Notes under the pieces: generated by a model
The model's database searches: none
What the model was told of the DNA's origin: nothing
Seen by the model: only the letters and a program-made list of their open reading frames with translations
Translations under genes and position numbers: made by a program
Shown here: piece by piece, positions 8,778 to 16,146 of the stretch
How positions within the stretch are numbered: position 1 is the first letter of the stretch
Layout of the letters: the number at the start of each line of letters is the position of its first letter
Assembly: GCA_031260455.1 (NCBI GenBank)
Contig: JAIRJW010000016.1
Location: 1 to 64,000 of the forward strand
Direction: 5' to 3'
Source of the DNA: Fluviicola sp.
GTDB taxonomy: Bacteria > Bacteroidota > Bacteroidia > Flavobacteriales_D > Crocinitomicaceae
Length of the DNA: 64,000 bases

Positions 8778-9989
8778 ATGATCCCGTTTTCACCTCCACG
8801 CATTGATCAGCGCGTCATTGATGAAGTCACAGCTGCTTTAACCTCCGGCTGGATTACAACAGGTCCGAGAACGAAGCTGTTTGAAAAACAGTTGACCGAA
8901 TACTGTGGGAATAAATGTACGGTTGCTGTTAGTTCCTGGACTGCTGGGATGGAATTGTTACTGCGCTGGTGGGGAATCGGGGCGGGAGATGAAGTTATTA
9001 TTCCCGCAATTACGTATTGTGCGTCGGCAAATGTAGTGATTCATACGGGAGCAAAACCAGTTATGGTCGATATTAACAGTGACGATTTCAACATTTCGGT
9101 GGCGGAAATCAGGAAAGCGATCACTTCCCGTACAAAAGTAATTATGCCGGTAGATATTGGTGGTTTTCCGTGCGATTATGATGCGATTTATGAAATAGTA
9201 AACGATCCGGAAATCAAAAAGCTGTTCCAGCCGGGTTCGGAATACCAGGAAAAACTCGGGAGAATTTTAGTGGCTGCGGATGCAGCACATTCTTTCGGTG
9301 CAATATATGCAGGAAAACGTTCGGGAAGTCTGGCGGATGTGAGCTGTTTTTCCTTTCATGCAGTAAAAAATCTCACCACTGCAGAAGGTGGATCCATGAC
9401 ACTCAATCTGCCGGATGATTTTGATCATCAGGCGATCTATAAAGAATTGTGTGTTAAGATTCTTCATGGTCAGAACAAAGATGCCCTTGCAAAGGCGCAA
9501 AAAGGAAACTGGCGCTACGATGTGGCTGAACCCGGGTTCAAATGTAATATGACGGATCTTCAGGCAGCTATTGGTTTGGTAGAACTGGATCGTTTCCATG
9601 AAAACCTGGTTCGTAGAAAAGCGATTTGCCTGGCGTATAATGAAGGGTTAAAAAACGAACCCTGGGCTATTTTGCCCAAAATGAAAGATGAAAAACGTGA
9701 AACCTGTTACCATTTGTATCAACTCAGAGTGGCAGGAGCTTCGGAAGCGCAACGTGATGCTGTCATGCAGGCAATTTTTGACCAGGATGTTTCAGTGAAT
9801 GTGCATTTTCAGCCTTTACCTATCCTCACAGCGTATAAAAAAATGGGATATAATATAGCGGATTACCCGGAAGCCTGGGACAAATATTCGAATGAAATCA
9901 CACTGCCGGTTTATTTTGATTTGACGGATGAACAGGTGCAAACGATTCTCCATGCTGTGAAAACGGCAGTAAAACAAGTTATGGGCTGA
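8778..9989 (+). CDS. DegT/DnrJ/EryC1/StrS family PLP aminotransferase
   Basis: A 403-residue sugar aminotransferase. Such enzymes put an amino group on a 4-keto or 3-keto nucleotide sugar. Visible features are VAVSSWTAGMELLLR near residue 50 (cofactor phosphate loop), VAADAAHSFGA with the aspartate that contacts PLP, and SCFSFHAVKNLTTAEGG, in which Lys197 should form the Schiff base. The last base overlaps the ATG of the phosphoglycosyl transferase (TGATG). An acetyltransferase, which often completes such a route, is not seen in this window. Confidence 0.9.
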   Translation: MIPFSPPRIDQRVIDEVTAALTSGWITTGPRTKLFEKQLTEYCGNKCTVAVSSWTAGMELLLRWWGIGAGDEVIIPAITYCASANVVIHTGAKPVMVDINSDDFNISVAEIRKAITSRTKVIMPVDIGGFPCDYDAIYEIVNDPEIKKLFQPGSEYQEKLGRILVAADAAHSFGAIYAGKRSGSLADVSCFSFHAVKNLTTAEGGSMTLNLPDDFDHQAIYKELCVKILHGQNKDALAKAQKGNWRYDVAEPGFKCNMTDLQAAIGLVELDRFHENLVRRKAICLAYNEGLKNEPWAILPKMKDEKRETCYHLYQLRVAGASEAQRDAVMQAIFDQDVSVNVHFQPLPILTAYKKMGYNIADYPEAWDKYSNEITLPVYFDLTDEQVQTILHAVKTAVKQVMG

Positions 9990-10576
9990 TGAAACGCTTG
10001 TTTGATCTCCTGGTTTCATTCTTCATTCTGTCCGCTTTTCTTCCTTTTGGGATTCTCATTGCGCTGGCAATCGTCCTGGAGAGCAAAGGTGGGGCTTTTT
10101 ACAGACAAGAGAGAGTGGGGCGAAATGGGGTTCCGTTCCGTTTGTGGAAATTCCGTACGATGCGCGTCAATGCCGATAAACTGGGAAAATTGACTGTTGG
10201 AATGCGGGATCCGAGAATTACACGTGTGGGGTATTTTATCCGAAAATCGAAGCTGGATGAATTTCCGCAGTTTCTGAATGTGCTGACCGGAGAAATGAGT
10301 ATTGTGGGACCGCGCCCGGAGGTGCAGGAATATGTGGACCTATACACGGAAGAGCAACGTAAAATTCTGTCCGTTAAGCCGGGAATTACGGATTATGCTT
10401 CCCTGGAATATTTCAGGGAAAATGAGTTGTTGGGGAAGTCTGATAATCCGCGAGAGATCTATATTCGGGAAATCATGCCGGAAAAAATTGAGCTGAACAA
10501 AAGGTATATTGTCAATCCGACTTTGGGGCAGGATATCAAAATTATGTGGATGACTTTTTGGAAGATGATTCGCTGA
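9989..10576 (+). CDS. Bacterial sugar (phosphoglycosyl) transferase
   Basis: A 195-residue monotopic phosphoglycosyl transferase of the PglC/WcaJ C-terminal type. One N-terminal hydrophobic segment (residues about 5-28) is followed by RQERVGRNGVPFRLWKFRTM, the RKSKLDEFPQFLNVLTGEMS block with the catalytic Asp-Glu pair, and the hallmark IVGPRPE. It moves a sugar-1-phosphate onto undecaprenyl phosphate, the first membrane step of glycan assembly. It ends the polysaccharide block. The short form lacks the extra N-terminal helices of WcaJ. Confidence 0.92.
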   Translation: MKRLFDLLVSFFILSAFLPFGILIALAIVLESKGGAFYRQERVGRNGVPFRLWKFRTMRVNADKLGKLTVGMRDPRITRVGYFIRKSKLDEFPQFLNVLTGEMSIVGPRPEVQEYVDLYTEEQRKILSVKPGITDYASLEYFRENELLGKSDNPREIYIREIMPEKIELNKRYIVNPTLGQDIKIMWMTFWKMIR

Positions 10577-10737
10577 AAACGAGTCTGGATCTATTGATTT
10601 TATTAAGGGTTCGTAATATTGCGATATGGCGAATTTGAGATCTTAAACAAGAATATTGGCTGGTACTGACTTTGTAAGAATCTTGTCTGATCAAAATACT
10701 CCCAACAAAGCCAAAACAGGTAAAGCAAAGTCGAAAT

Positions 10738-11109
10738 CTACTTCTTAAAAACCAGGTAAACCGCCATCAGAATCAGCAGGAACGCAAAGGCATGGTTCCA
10801 TTTAAAAACTTCGTCTTTGAAGAAAAGCAGGGAAAAGATCATGAAAATAACAATGGAAGCAACTTCCTGGATGATTTTCAACTGGATCAGCGAAAAAGGG
10901 CCACCGTTTCCCCGGTAACCGATTTTATTGGCAGGAATCATGAAAATGTATTCGAAAAAGGCAATTCCCCAACTTATCAATATCGTTGCAACAAATACCC
11001 AGATTCCGGTTTTCTTTTCCGTTGAGTGATTTTTCAAATGCCCGTACCAGGCGTATGTCATGAACGAATTTGAAGTGAGCAGCAGAACAATTGTAAGCAG
11101 GATTCTCAT
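10738..11109 (-). CDS. DMT-type small membrane protein (DUF486 family)
   Basis: A 123-residue protein with four predicted membrane helices, matching the DUF486 group: an N-terminal helix ending in YAWYGHLK, a central ISWGIAFFEYIFMIPANKIGY and a C-terminal ALLILMAVYL-like helix. The size suggests a half-size drug/metabolite transporter that works as a dimer; no substrate is known. It lies downstream of the T9SS-domain gene on the same strand, but a terminator at 11141-11168 separates them. Confidence 0.8.
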   Translation of the reverse strand: MRILLTIVLLLTSNSFMTYAWYGHLKNHSTEKKTGIWVFVATILISWGIAFFEYIFMIPANKIGYRGNGGPFSLIQLKIIQEVASIVIFMIFSLLFFKDEVFKWNHAFAFLLILMAVYLVFKK

Positions 11110-11140
11110 ATAGTTTTTTACTGCAAATGTAAACGATTAG

Positions 11141-11168
11141 AAAAAAGAAATTCCGCATCTGCGGAATT
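11141..11168 (-). terminator. Intrinsic terminator of the sorting-domain gene
   Basis: The inverted repeat AATTCCGC-ATCT-GCGGAATT (11149-11168) is followed on the minus strand by CTTTTTTC. It sits just after the stop of the 11173-11493 gene. Confidence 0.75.
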
Positions 11169-11172
11169 CAGT

Positions 11173-11493
11173 TTAATTTTTATAGACGTTTTTCTTTTCG
11201 ATCCTTCCGTCATTGCTCTCAACATAGATAAAAATCCAGCCTTCCGGTAAATCGTGAAGAGAATAGCACCAATTTGGCATCGCGCGATTTTTAATCACTT
11301 GCCCGTTCAGATCGATCAGTGTAATGTCTTTGATTTCTAAGGAGGAAGAAACGATCAACAGATCGCTTGTCGGATTCGGATACACTTTGAGATCCCAGTT
11401 TGGAAGTGGATTTTCTTCCGGAGGGTCTGCCATCTGTGCGTTTAATGAAGTGGAAATAAGGAATAGTCCACTCAACAAAATGAAGATTTTCAT
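11173..11493 (-). CDS. Secreted stand-alone T9SS type A sorting-domain protein
   Basis: A 106-residue protein with a signal peptide ending near LNAQ and a mature part of about 87 residues. The mature part is almost entirely a type A C-terminal sorting domain: YPNPTSDLLIV, then DITLIDLNGQVI, then IFIYVESNDGRIEKKNVYK. Such domains normally sit at the end of much larger cargo and target it to the type IX secretion system. Here there is no cargo domain. It may be a remnant of a larger gene, a small surface protein, or a domain that uses the pathway alone. A terminator follows directly. Confidence 0.8.
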   Translation of the reverse strand: MKIFILLSGLFLISTSLNAQMADPPEENPLPNWDLKVYPNPTSDLLIVSSSLEIKDITLIDLNGQVIKNRAMPNWCYSLHDLPEGWIFIYVESNDGRIEKKNVYKN

Positions 11494-11600
11494 GGGTTTT
11501 TGGATTTACTTTTATAATTGACCCGAACAATAAATGTTACAACATTTTCAGAATTAATTATTGGAAAAGTTCAAAATTGAAATTAGACACTTGAAACTTT

Positions 11601-11630
11601 TTGAACCCTTTGAACTTTTTTCTACTTTTA
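11601..11630 (+). promoter_or_regulatory. Promoter-like element of the alkyltransferase-like gene
   Basis: TTG at 11601-11603, a 19-base spacer and TACTTTTA at 11623-11630, one base off TAnnTTTG. The ATG at 11635 is so close that the mRNA would be nearly leaderless. A closely similar stretch lies at 47453-47490 upstream of lipA. Confidence 0.45.
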
Positions 11631-11634
11631 AAGG

Positions 11635-11994
11635 ATGATAAAACCAGTTAAACTTTCGGAGGCAAATGCAGATTTTTTCGACCATGTATACCAGGTTGTG
11701 CGCTTAATTCCGAAAGGACGAGCGACTTCTTACGGTGCTATTGCAGCATATTTGGGAGCTAAAAGCGGAAGCAGGATGGTAGGTTGGGCAATGAATGCGG
11801 CTCATAATCAGGAAGGTGTTCCGGCTCAGCGTGTAGTGAACAGAAACGGAATGCTGACCGGGAAAATGCATTTTGAAACACCGACAAAGATGGAGGAATT
11901 GTTGCAGTCAGATGGAGTTGAGGTGATAAACGACCGGATTGTGAACTGGAAGGAAATCTTCTGGGATCCGATGACCGAACTGGAAATCGATTAA
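11635..11994 (+). CDS. Alkyltransferase-like protein (MGMT fold without catalytic cysteine)
   Basis: A 119-residue protein with the C-terminal DNA-binding domain of O6-alkylguanine alkyltransferases: FFDHVYQVVRLIPKGRATSYG, then GSRMVGWAMNA. Where active enzymes carry PCHR with the acceptor cysteine, this protein reads PAQR, so it cannot accept an alkyl group. It therefore fits the ATL class, which binds O6-alkylguanine and passes the lesion to nucleotide excision repair. ATL role is known for the family; its action here is inferred. No operon partner is visible. Confidence 0.88.
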   Translation: MIKPVKLSEANADFFDHVYQVVRLIPKGRATSYGAIAAYLGAKSGSRMVGWAMNAAHNQEGVPAQRVVNRNGMLTGKMHFETPTKMEELLQSDGVEVINDRIVNWKEIFWDPMTELEID

Positions 11995-12294
11995 GGAAAT
12001 CTGGAAATCAGCTGCTGTTCCCTATTAGTCTTCATTTTGCATCCGTCCGGTAATTTTTTGCCTGCTCATTAAACGACTCTTTGTCCATTTGGTGCTCATA
12101 TTCTGACCAGAGATGACTGAAAAAAGTTATGATGAATTTTTCCATTTCATGCTGCAAAGGCATGGGCAAAACACTCGATAATAAAACGGTTACATACTCA
12201 AAATTGTTAAATATTCATTCTTTCGGATAAATTATCCCGATGATTATGCCGCATCGGTATTTCTTACTTCAGATTACTGATTACCTTTACAGGG
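11995..12294. other. 300-base gap with only weak coding signs
   Basis: Between the ATL gene and the SDR gene. On the minus strand 12032-12163 is an ATG-to-stop frame of 43 codons with ordinary composition, too short to call. A 6-bp hairpin (CCGATG/CATCGG, 12238-12257) lies nearer the SDR gene. I see no clear promoter. Confidence 0.4.
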
Positions 12295-13308
12295 ATGATT
12301 TTGGTTACAGGAGCAACCGGACTTCTTGGATCACATGTGGTGGTTGACTTGCTGCGTTGCGGATATGAAGTCCGTGCTATGTATCGTGAAGAGTCGCGAA
12401 AAGAAGCCGTTTACCGCCTGTTGAAATTCTATCACCCGGAGGAGGCAGTTTCGTTAACAGGAAAATTGAGCTGGTTTCAAGGCGATGTACTGGATCTGAG
12501 TGATGTGGAAAAATCCTTGCAGGGAATTGAAAAAGTGGTACACTGTGCAGCTCTGGTTTCCTTTCATCGACGGGATTTTAATGCCTTGTTTAAGGTAAAC
12601 CGACAGGGAACAGCCAATATGGTTAATTTTGCTCTGAACTCACAGGTAAAGCAATTTGTGTATGTTTCTTCAACTGCTGCTGTGGGAAATGATTCTGTTT
12701 ATACAGACGGTTTGAAGCGGGAATCCGATTCCTGGAATCCGAATGATGAGGTGAGTGGTTATTCGCTTTCCAAGTTTAGTGCTGAAAAAGAAGTCTGGAG
12801 AGCCGCAGAAGAAGGACTCGCTGTTTCGATCGTCAACCCGGGCGTGATGTTTGGTCCCGGGCACTGGGAAGAAAGCTCGCTGACAATTTTCAGAACGTTA
12901 CATAAAGGATTGAAATTTTACACCGAAGGCTCAAATGCTTTTGTCGATGTGCGGGATGTTTCTGCATTGATCCTGAAACTAATCAAGACGGAAAAAAACG
13001 GAGAACGCTATCTGGTCACTGGTTCCAATATTGCATTTAAGGAATTGTTTGAACGGATTTGCAAGCAACTTCAAGTAAAAGCCCCGTCGGTTTTGGCTGG
13101 ACCGTTTTTAACCGGATTTGCATGGCGTTTATCCTGGCTTTGGGGAAGATTTACCGGCATGCAACCAACAATCACGAAAGAAAGCGCCAGAAGTTCACAA
13201 AGCAACTCCGCGTTTTCAGCCGAAAAGCTACTGCGCGATTTTCCAGAATTCAAATTCACAGACCTGGAAGATACCATCGAAGTAACAATTCGCGGAAGAA
13301 TGGACTGA
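12295..13308 (+). CDS. NAD(P)-dependent SDR reductase (dihydroflavonol reductase/epimerase-like)
   Basis: A 337-residue extended SDR protein. The N-terminus ILVTGATGLLGSHVVVDLL is the NAD(P) site, HCAALVSFHRRD and YVSSTAAVG are the following Rossmann strands, and YSLSKFSAEKEVWRA holds the catalytic Tyr and Lys. VNPGVMFGPGHW leads into the substrate domain. This resembles the 4-dihydroflavonol-reductase-like branch common in Bacteroidota, with unknown physiological substrate. Convergent with engB about 60 bases downstream. Confidence 0.82.
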   Translation: MILVTGATGLLGSHVVVDLLRCGYEVRAMYREESRKEAVYRLLKFYHPEEAVSLTGKLSWFQGDVLDLSDVEKSLQGIEKVVHCAALVSFHRRDFNALFKVNRQGTANMVNFALNSQVKQFVYVSSTAAVGNDSVYTDGLKRESDSWNPNDEVSGYSLSKFSAEKEVWRAAEEGLAVSIVNPGVMFGPGHWEESSLTIFRTLHKGLKFYTEGSNAFVDVRDVSALILKLIKTEKNGERYLVTGSNIAFKELFERICKQLQVKAPSVLAGPFLTGFAWRLSWLWGRFTGMQPTITKESARSSQSNSAFSAEKLLRDFPEFKFTDLEDTIEVTIRGRMD

Positions 13309-13367
13309 GTCCAATTCAAAATGCAAAAATGAATCATTTGTAATTCTTGGACCTCTGATTTTTTTAA

Positions 13368-13979
13368 TTATTGTTGGCTTTTCAATAAATCAGAATTAAT
13401 CTGATCGATGTAATTCAGAAGTTTTTCTCTTCCAAACTGTGATTCACTTGATGTGGTAAAAACCGGAGGCAGGAATTCCCAGTATTTCAGCATCTCTTTT
13501 TTGTAAGCAGCCAGGTTTTTCTGCAAGGCGGAGCTGGAAAGCTTATCAATCTTTGTGAATACCATAGAAAACGGAAGTTGTTTCTCTGCGCACCAGGTCA
13601 TAAACTCCAGGTCGATTTTTTGCGGTTCCAGACGTGAATCAATCAAAATGAATATATTAATCAGGGTTTCCCGTTTGGTCAGGTATTCGGAAATGAATTT
13701 TTCCCACTGGTTTCTGTTGGATCTGGATGCTTTTGCATAACCGTAACCTGGTAAATCAACCAGGTACCATTCATCGTTGATCAAAAAGTGATTGATCAGT
13801 TGCGTCTTTCCGGGTTTTCCGGAAGTTTTTGCCAGATCCTTTTTATCGACCAGCATGTTGATTAAGGAAGATTTCCCCACGTTTGAACGGCCAATGAATG
13901 CATATTCAGGCAAGTTGTCCTTTGGACATAAATTGATGTCTGTATTGCTGATGATGAATTTCGCATTCTTGATAATCAT
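13368..13979 (-). CDS. engB: Ribosome biogenesis GTPase YsxC/EngB
   Basis: A 203-residue TrmE-Era-like GTPase needed for late large-subunit assembly. G1 is [12 protein letters not shown], the switch I threonine lies in [10 protein letters not shown]3 is DLPGYG, G4 is TKID and G5 is near TSSES. The frame extends upstream to 14042, but MIIKNAKF at 13979 gives the family's usual N-terminus, so I chose that ATG. A candidate RNA with its own terminator ends about 100 bases upstream on the same strand, so expression could depend on read-through. Confidence 0.93.
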   Translation of the reverse strand: MIIKNAKFIISNTDINLCPKDNLPEYAFIGRSNVGKSSLINMLVDKKDLAKTSGKPGKTQLINHFLINDEWYLVDLPGYGYAKASRSNRNQWEKFISEYLTKRETLINIFILIDSRLEPQKIDLEFMTWCAEKQLPFSMVFTKIDKLSSSALQKNLAAYKKEMLKYWEFLPPVFTTSSESQFGREKLLNYIDQINSDLLKSQQ

Positions 13980-14081
13980 TGTACTCTTTTTTGCAAAGGT
14001 ACGAGAATATTTTTGTCCGGGTTTCGCATCAAAGTACGGCAAATGAAGTATTAGTTTGTTTCAGCCAAAAAGCTTTAAAAA

Positions 14082-14340
14082 GGAAAAAGCCCTTTAAACA
14101 AAGGCTCAAAGGGACTTTTCTACTACAACTTAACCTAACCAACTCTTGCGTAAGAGTACTTTTCAAGCCATGTTTTCAGAACATGTTAACTCAATATTTT
14201 GTTTAAGACAACTTTATCAGGGCGGACAAAGGAAATTATCATCTTTAATGGGAGATAACCAACTTTCCTGGACACATTTGATATTTTTAAGCTATCTTTT
14301 ACTTTATCAGCTTAACTTCCAACTTTCAGATAAATAGTGA
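14082..14340 (-). ncRNA. Candidate structured small RNA upstream of engB
   Basis: A promoter (14346-14376, minus) and an intrinsic terminator (14086-14117) frame about 259 bases with no useful ORF. Within it, in transcript order, are hairpins TTAAGCT/AGCTTAA (14315-14287), AGGAAA...TTATC/GATAA-TTTCCT (14269-14230), CATGTT/AACATG (14185-14169) and ACTCTT-ACGC-AAGAGT (14157-14142). CTGATAAAGT and GAAAGTTGG each occur twice. I find no signature of tmRNA, RNase P RNA or SRP RNA. It may be an independent RNA or an attenuated leader of engB. Confidence 0.5.
14086..14117 (-). terminator. Intrinsic terminator of the candidate RNA
   Basis: Read on the minus strand: AAAAG-T-CCCTTT, a 12-base loop, AAAGGG-CTTTTT, then CCTTTTT. 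The stem has one bulged T. It points toward engB and would stop minus-strand transcripts before it. Confidence 0.65.
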
Positions 14341-14345
14341 TGCTA

Positions 14346-14376
14346 CAAAAGTAAGGAGTCGAAAGGGATCTTACAA
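14346..14376 (-). promoter_or_regulatory. Minus-strand promoter of the candidate RNA
   Basis: On the minus strand TTG (14376-14374), a 20-base spacer and TACTTTTG (14353-14346) fit the Bacteroidota promoter perfectly. Transcription should begin near 14340. The -33 end lies inside the large inverted repeat at 14368-14461. Confidence 0.65.
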
Positions 14377-14461
14377 CCGTATAAATACTGAAAATGCAAA
14401 TGTGGTTTTCCGCAATGCGATGTGAAATACATGTATTTTCATTTTCAGTATGCCGTAAGAT
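14368..14461. repeat. Nested inverted repeat upstream of mraZ
   Basis: Outer arms ATCTTAC (14368-14374) and GTAAGAT (14455-14461); inner arms ATACTGAAAATG (14385-14396) and CATTTTCAGTAT (14440-14451); between them a perfect 14-base palindrome AAATACATGTATTT (14425-14438). It overlaps the -33 element of the minus-strand RNA promoter. Operator, or a cruciform-forming site, are both possible. Confidence 0.6.
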
Positions 14462-14599
14462 TGAAATGACCTGCTAGCCCTGAAAGAAAATCCAAAATCT
14501 TAAAACTGCCAGAATCCAGCTGTCAATGCTGTAGCCGATTCTTTGGAATTACTAAAAGTTAGTCCATTCAATGATTTTTCCACAATTGTTTATTTGTTA

Positions 14600-14613
14600 C
14601 CACTTTTTACCAC
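14600..14613 (-). promoter_or_regulatory. MraZ-box-like site, inverted copy
   Basis: CCACTTTTTACCAC is the exact reverse complement of the site at 14719-14732. Read on the minus strand it is GTGG-N6-GTGG, two GTGG words one helical turn apart. It lies about 105 bases upstream of the second copy. Confidence 0.5.
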
Positions 14614-14718
14614 TTTCTTTTTGAATCTTGAAAATCAATAAAATCAATGATTTTAGATGAAATATTGTAACCTTATGAGTGTTGATTGCGTTAGAAGTTA
14701 TCAACAAAGTGTAACTTG

Positions 14719-14732
14719 GTGGTAAAAAGTGG
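14719..14732 (+). promoter_or_regulatory. MraZ-box-like operator ahead of mraZ
   Basis: GTGGTAAAAAGTGG holds two GTGG words spaced 10 bases, 37 bases ahead of the mraZ start. MraZ is known in other bacteria to repress its own operon by binding short TGG-containing direct repeats with about one-turn spacing. A matching inverted copy lies at 14600-14613. Confidence 0.6.
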
Positions 14733-14768
14733 GGTTATTCTCTCTAATTTTACCCATTATTAATAGCT

Positions 14769-15230
14769 ATGGCTGGTCTGGTAGGAGAATTTGAAGTAAA
14801 ACTGGATGGAAAAGGACGCTTCCTTTTCCCTGCAGGATTGCGCAAACAACTTTCTCCGGAGGCCCAGGAACAATTCATGTTGAACAAAGGTTTTGAAGAT
14901 TGTTTGACACTTTACCCGATGAACGAATGGGAAAAGTTATCAGCGAAACTGTCGAAACTGAACCTGTTCAAACCACAAAACCGGATGTTTTACCGCTTGT
15001 TTCATCAGGGGGCAAAACAGCTTGCGCTGGATAATGCCGGGCGCATCCTGATTCCGGTGATGCACATGGAACGTGTTGGTTTGGATAAGGATGTGATGTT
15101 GATTGCATACAACGATCGGATTGAAATCTGGGATAAAGACAAGTATTTCCAGCTGATTGATGGAAACATGGCTGATTTTGCTGATTTGGCAGATGAAGTA
15201 ATGGGTGATTTGGGGAATGATGACGAATGA
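14769..15230 (+). CDS. mraZ: Transcriptional regulator MraZ
   Basis: A 153-residue protein with two SpoVT/AbrB-like domains: GEFEVKLDGKGRFLFPAGLRKQL in the first and AKQLALDNAGRILIPVMHMER in the second. MraZ forms ring oligomers and binds direct repeats ahead of the dcw cluster. It is the first gene of the cluster, and candidate operators stand upstream. Its last 11 bases overlap the start of rsmH. Confidence 0.95.
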   Translation: MAGLVGEFEVKLDGKGRFLFPAGLRKQLSPEAQEQFMLNKGFEDCLTLYPMNEWEKLSAKLSKLNLFKPQNRMFYRLFHQGAKQLALDNAGRILIPVMHMERVGLDKDVMLIAYNDRIEIWDKDKYFQLIDGNMADFADLADEVMGDLGNDDE

Positions 15231-16146
15231 TAATGCGATATACCACGTACCTGTTCTGTTGCAGGAATGCCTCGATGGATTGGCAATCAATCCGGATGGT
15301 ATTTACGTGGACGTTACTTTCGGCGGTGGCGGTCACTCCCGCGCAATTTTCGAAAAACTTTCTCCAAAAGGAAAACTGATTGTGTTTGATCAGGACCCGG
15401 ATGCCTATGCAAATGCGTGGGAAGCCCCGAATTTCTATTTTGTGGCTGCAAATTTTGCATTCCTCAAAAACCACTTGCGGGTTTTGGGAATTCCGGCTGT
15501 GGATGGGATTTTGGCTGATCTGGGAGTTTCTTCCCACCAGTTTGATGATGCAAAACGAGGGTTCTCCATTCGTTCAAATGAAGCTTTGGATATGCGCATG
15601 AATCAATCGGGAGAATTTACGGCTGCTAAAATTGTTCAAACTTATGATGAAGAACAGCTGGCTGCCATTTTTCGTAAATACGGAGAATTGGATCATCCGT
15701 ATAAAACGGCTGTTGAGCTGGTAAAAGCGCGAAACAAGTCACAAATCAAAACGACCGGGGAGTTAATGGAGGCTTTGATGCCGGTTGCTCCGAGATTCAA
15801 GGATCATAAGTTTTTTGCACAGGTGTTTCAGGCTTTGCGTATCGAAGTGAACCGGGAAATGGAAGTGCTGGAGAAGTTTCTGCTTCAGGCTGAAGAGGTG
15901 TTAAAGCCGGACGGACGCCTGGTGGTGATGTCGTATCATTCATTGGAAGATCGCCTGGTGAAGAACCTGATGAAGCGCGGGAACCTGGATGGTTCGGTGG
16001 AGAAAGATTTTTTTGGGAAAGTGCTGAAGCCTTTTGAAGAAGTGAATCGCAAACCGATCCTTCCGGCGGAGGAAGAGATTCAGCGTAATTCCCGTGCCAG
16101 AAGTGCGAAGTTGCGAATAGCTAAACGATTGAGCGATGGAAAATGA
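15220..16146 (+). CDS. rsmH: 16S rRNA m4C1402 methyltransferase RsmH (MraW)
   Basis: A 308-residue SAM-dependent enzyme that N4-methylates C1402 of 16S rRNA. Motifs: FGGGGHSRAIF (SAM loop), VFDQDPDA, ADLGVSSHQFD, RGFSIRSNEALDMRM, FFAQVFQALRIEVNRE and VMSYHSLEDRLVK. Two ATG codons (15217, 15220) and a GTG (15205) are possible starts, all inside the mraZ end; I chose 15220 for the typical MTNDNAIYHVPVLL. Ends 11 bases into the ftsL-like gene. Confidence 0.95.
   Translation: MTNDNAIYHVPVLLQECLDGLAINPDGIYVDVTFGGGGHSRAIFEKLSPKGKLIVFDQDPDAYANAWEAPNFYFVAANFAFLKNHLRVLGIPAVDGILADLGVSSHQFDDAKRGFSIRSNEALDMRMNQSGEFTAAKIVQTYDEEQLAAIFRKYGELDHPYKTAVELVKARNKSQIKTTGELMEALMPVAPRFKDHKFFAQVFQALRIEVNREMEVLEKFLLQAEEVLKPDGRLVVMSYHSLEDRLVKNLMKRGNLDGSVEKDFFGKVLKPFEEVNRKPILPAEEEIQRNSRARSAKLRIAKRLSDGK

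Noticed and set aside
10640-10744. A 30-codon open stretch on the plus strand ending in a Lys/Ser-rich tail
   Set aside because: It begins after a stop without ATG and overlaps the end of the opposite DMT-like gene; too short to support as a gene remnant.
12032-12163. Minus-strand frame of 43 codons between the ATL and SDR genes
   Set aside because: Has an ATG and ordinary composition, but no promoter, no partner and no recognisable similarity.
14082-14340. Candidate RNA as tmRNA, RNase P RNA or SRP RNA
   Set aside because: No tag-peptide frame, no P4-type conserved blocks and no GGAAG tetraloop region of SRP.
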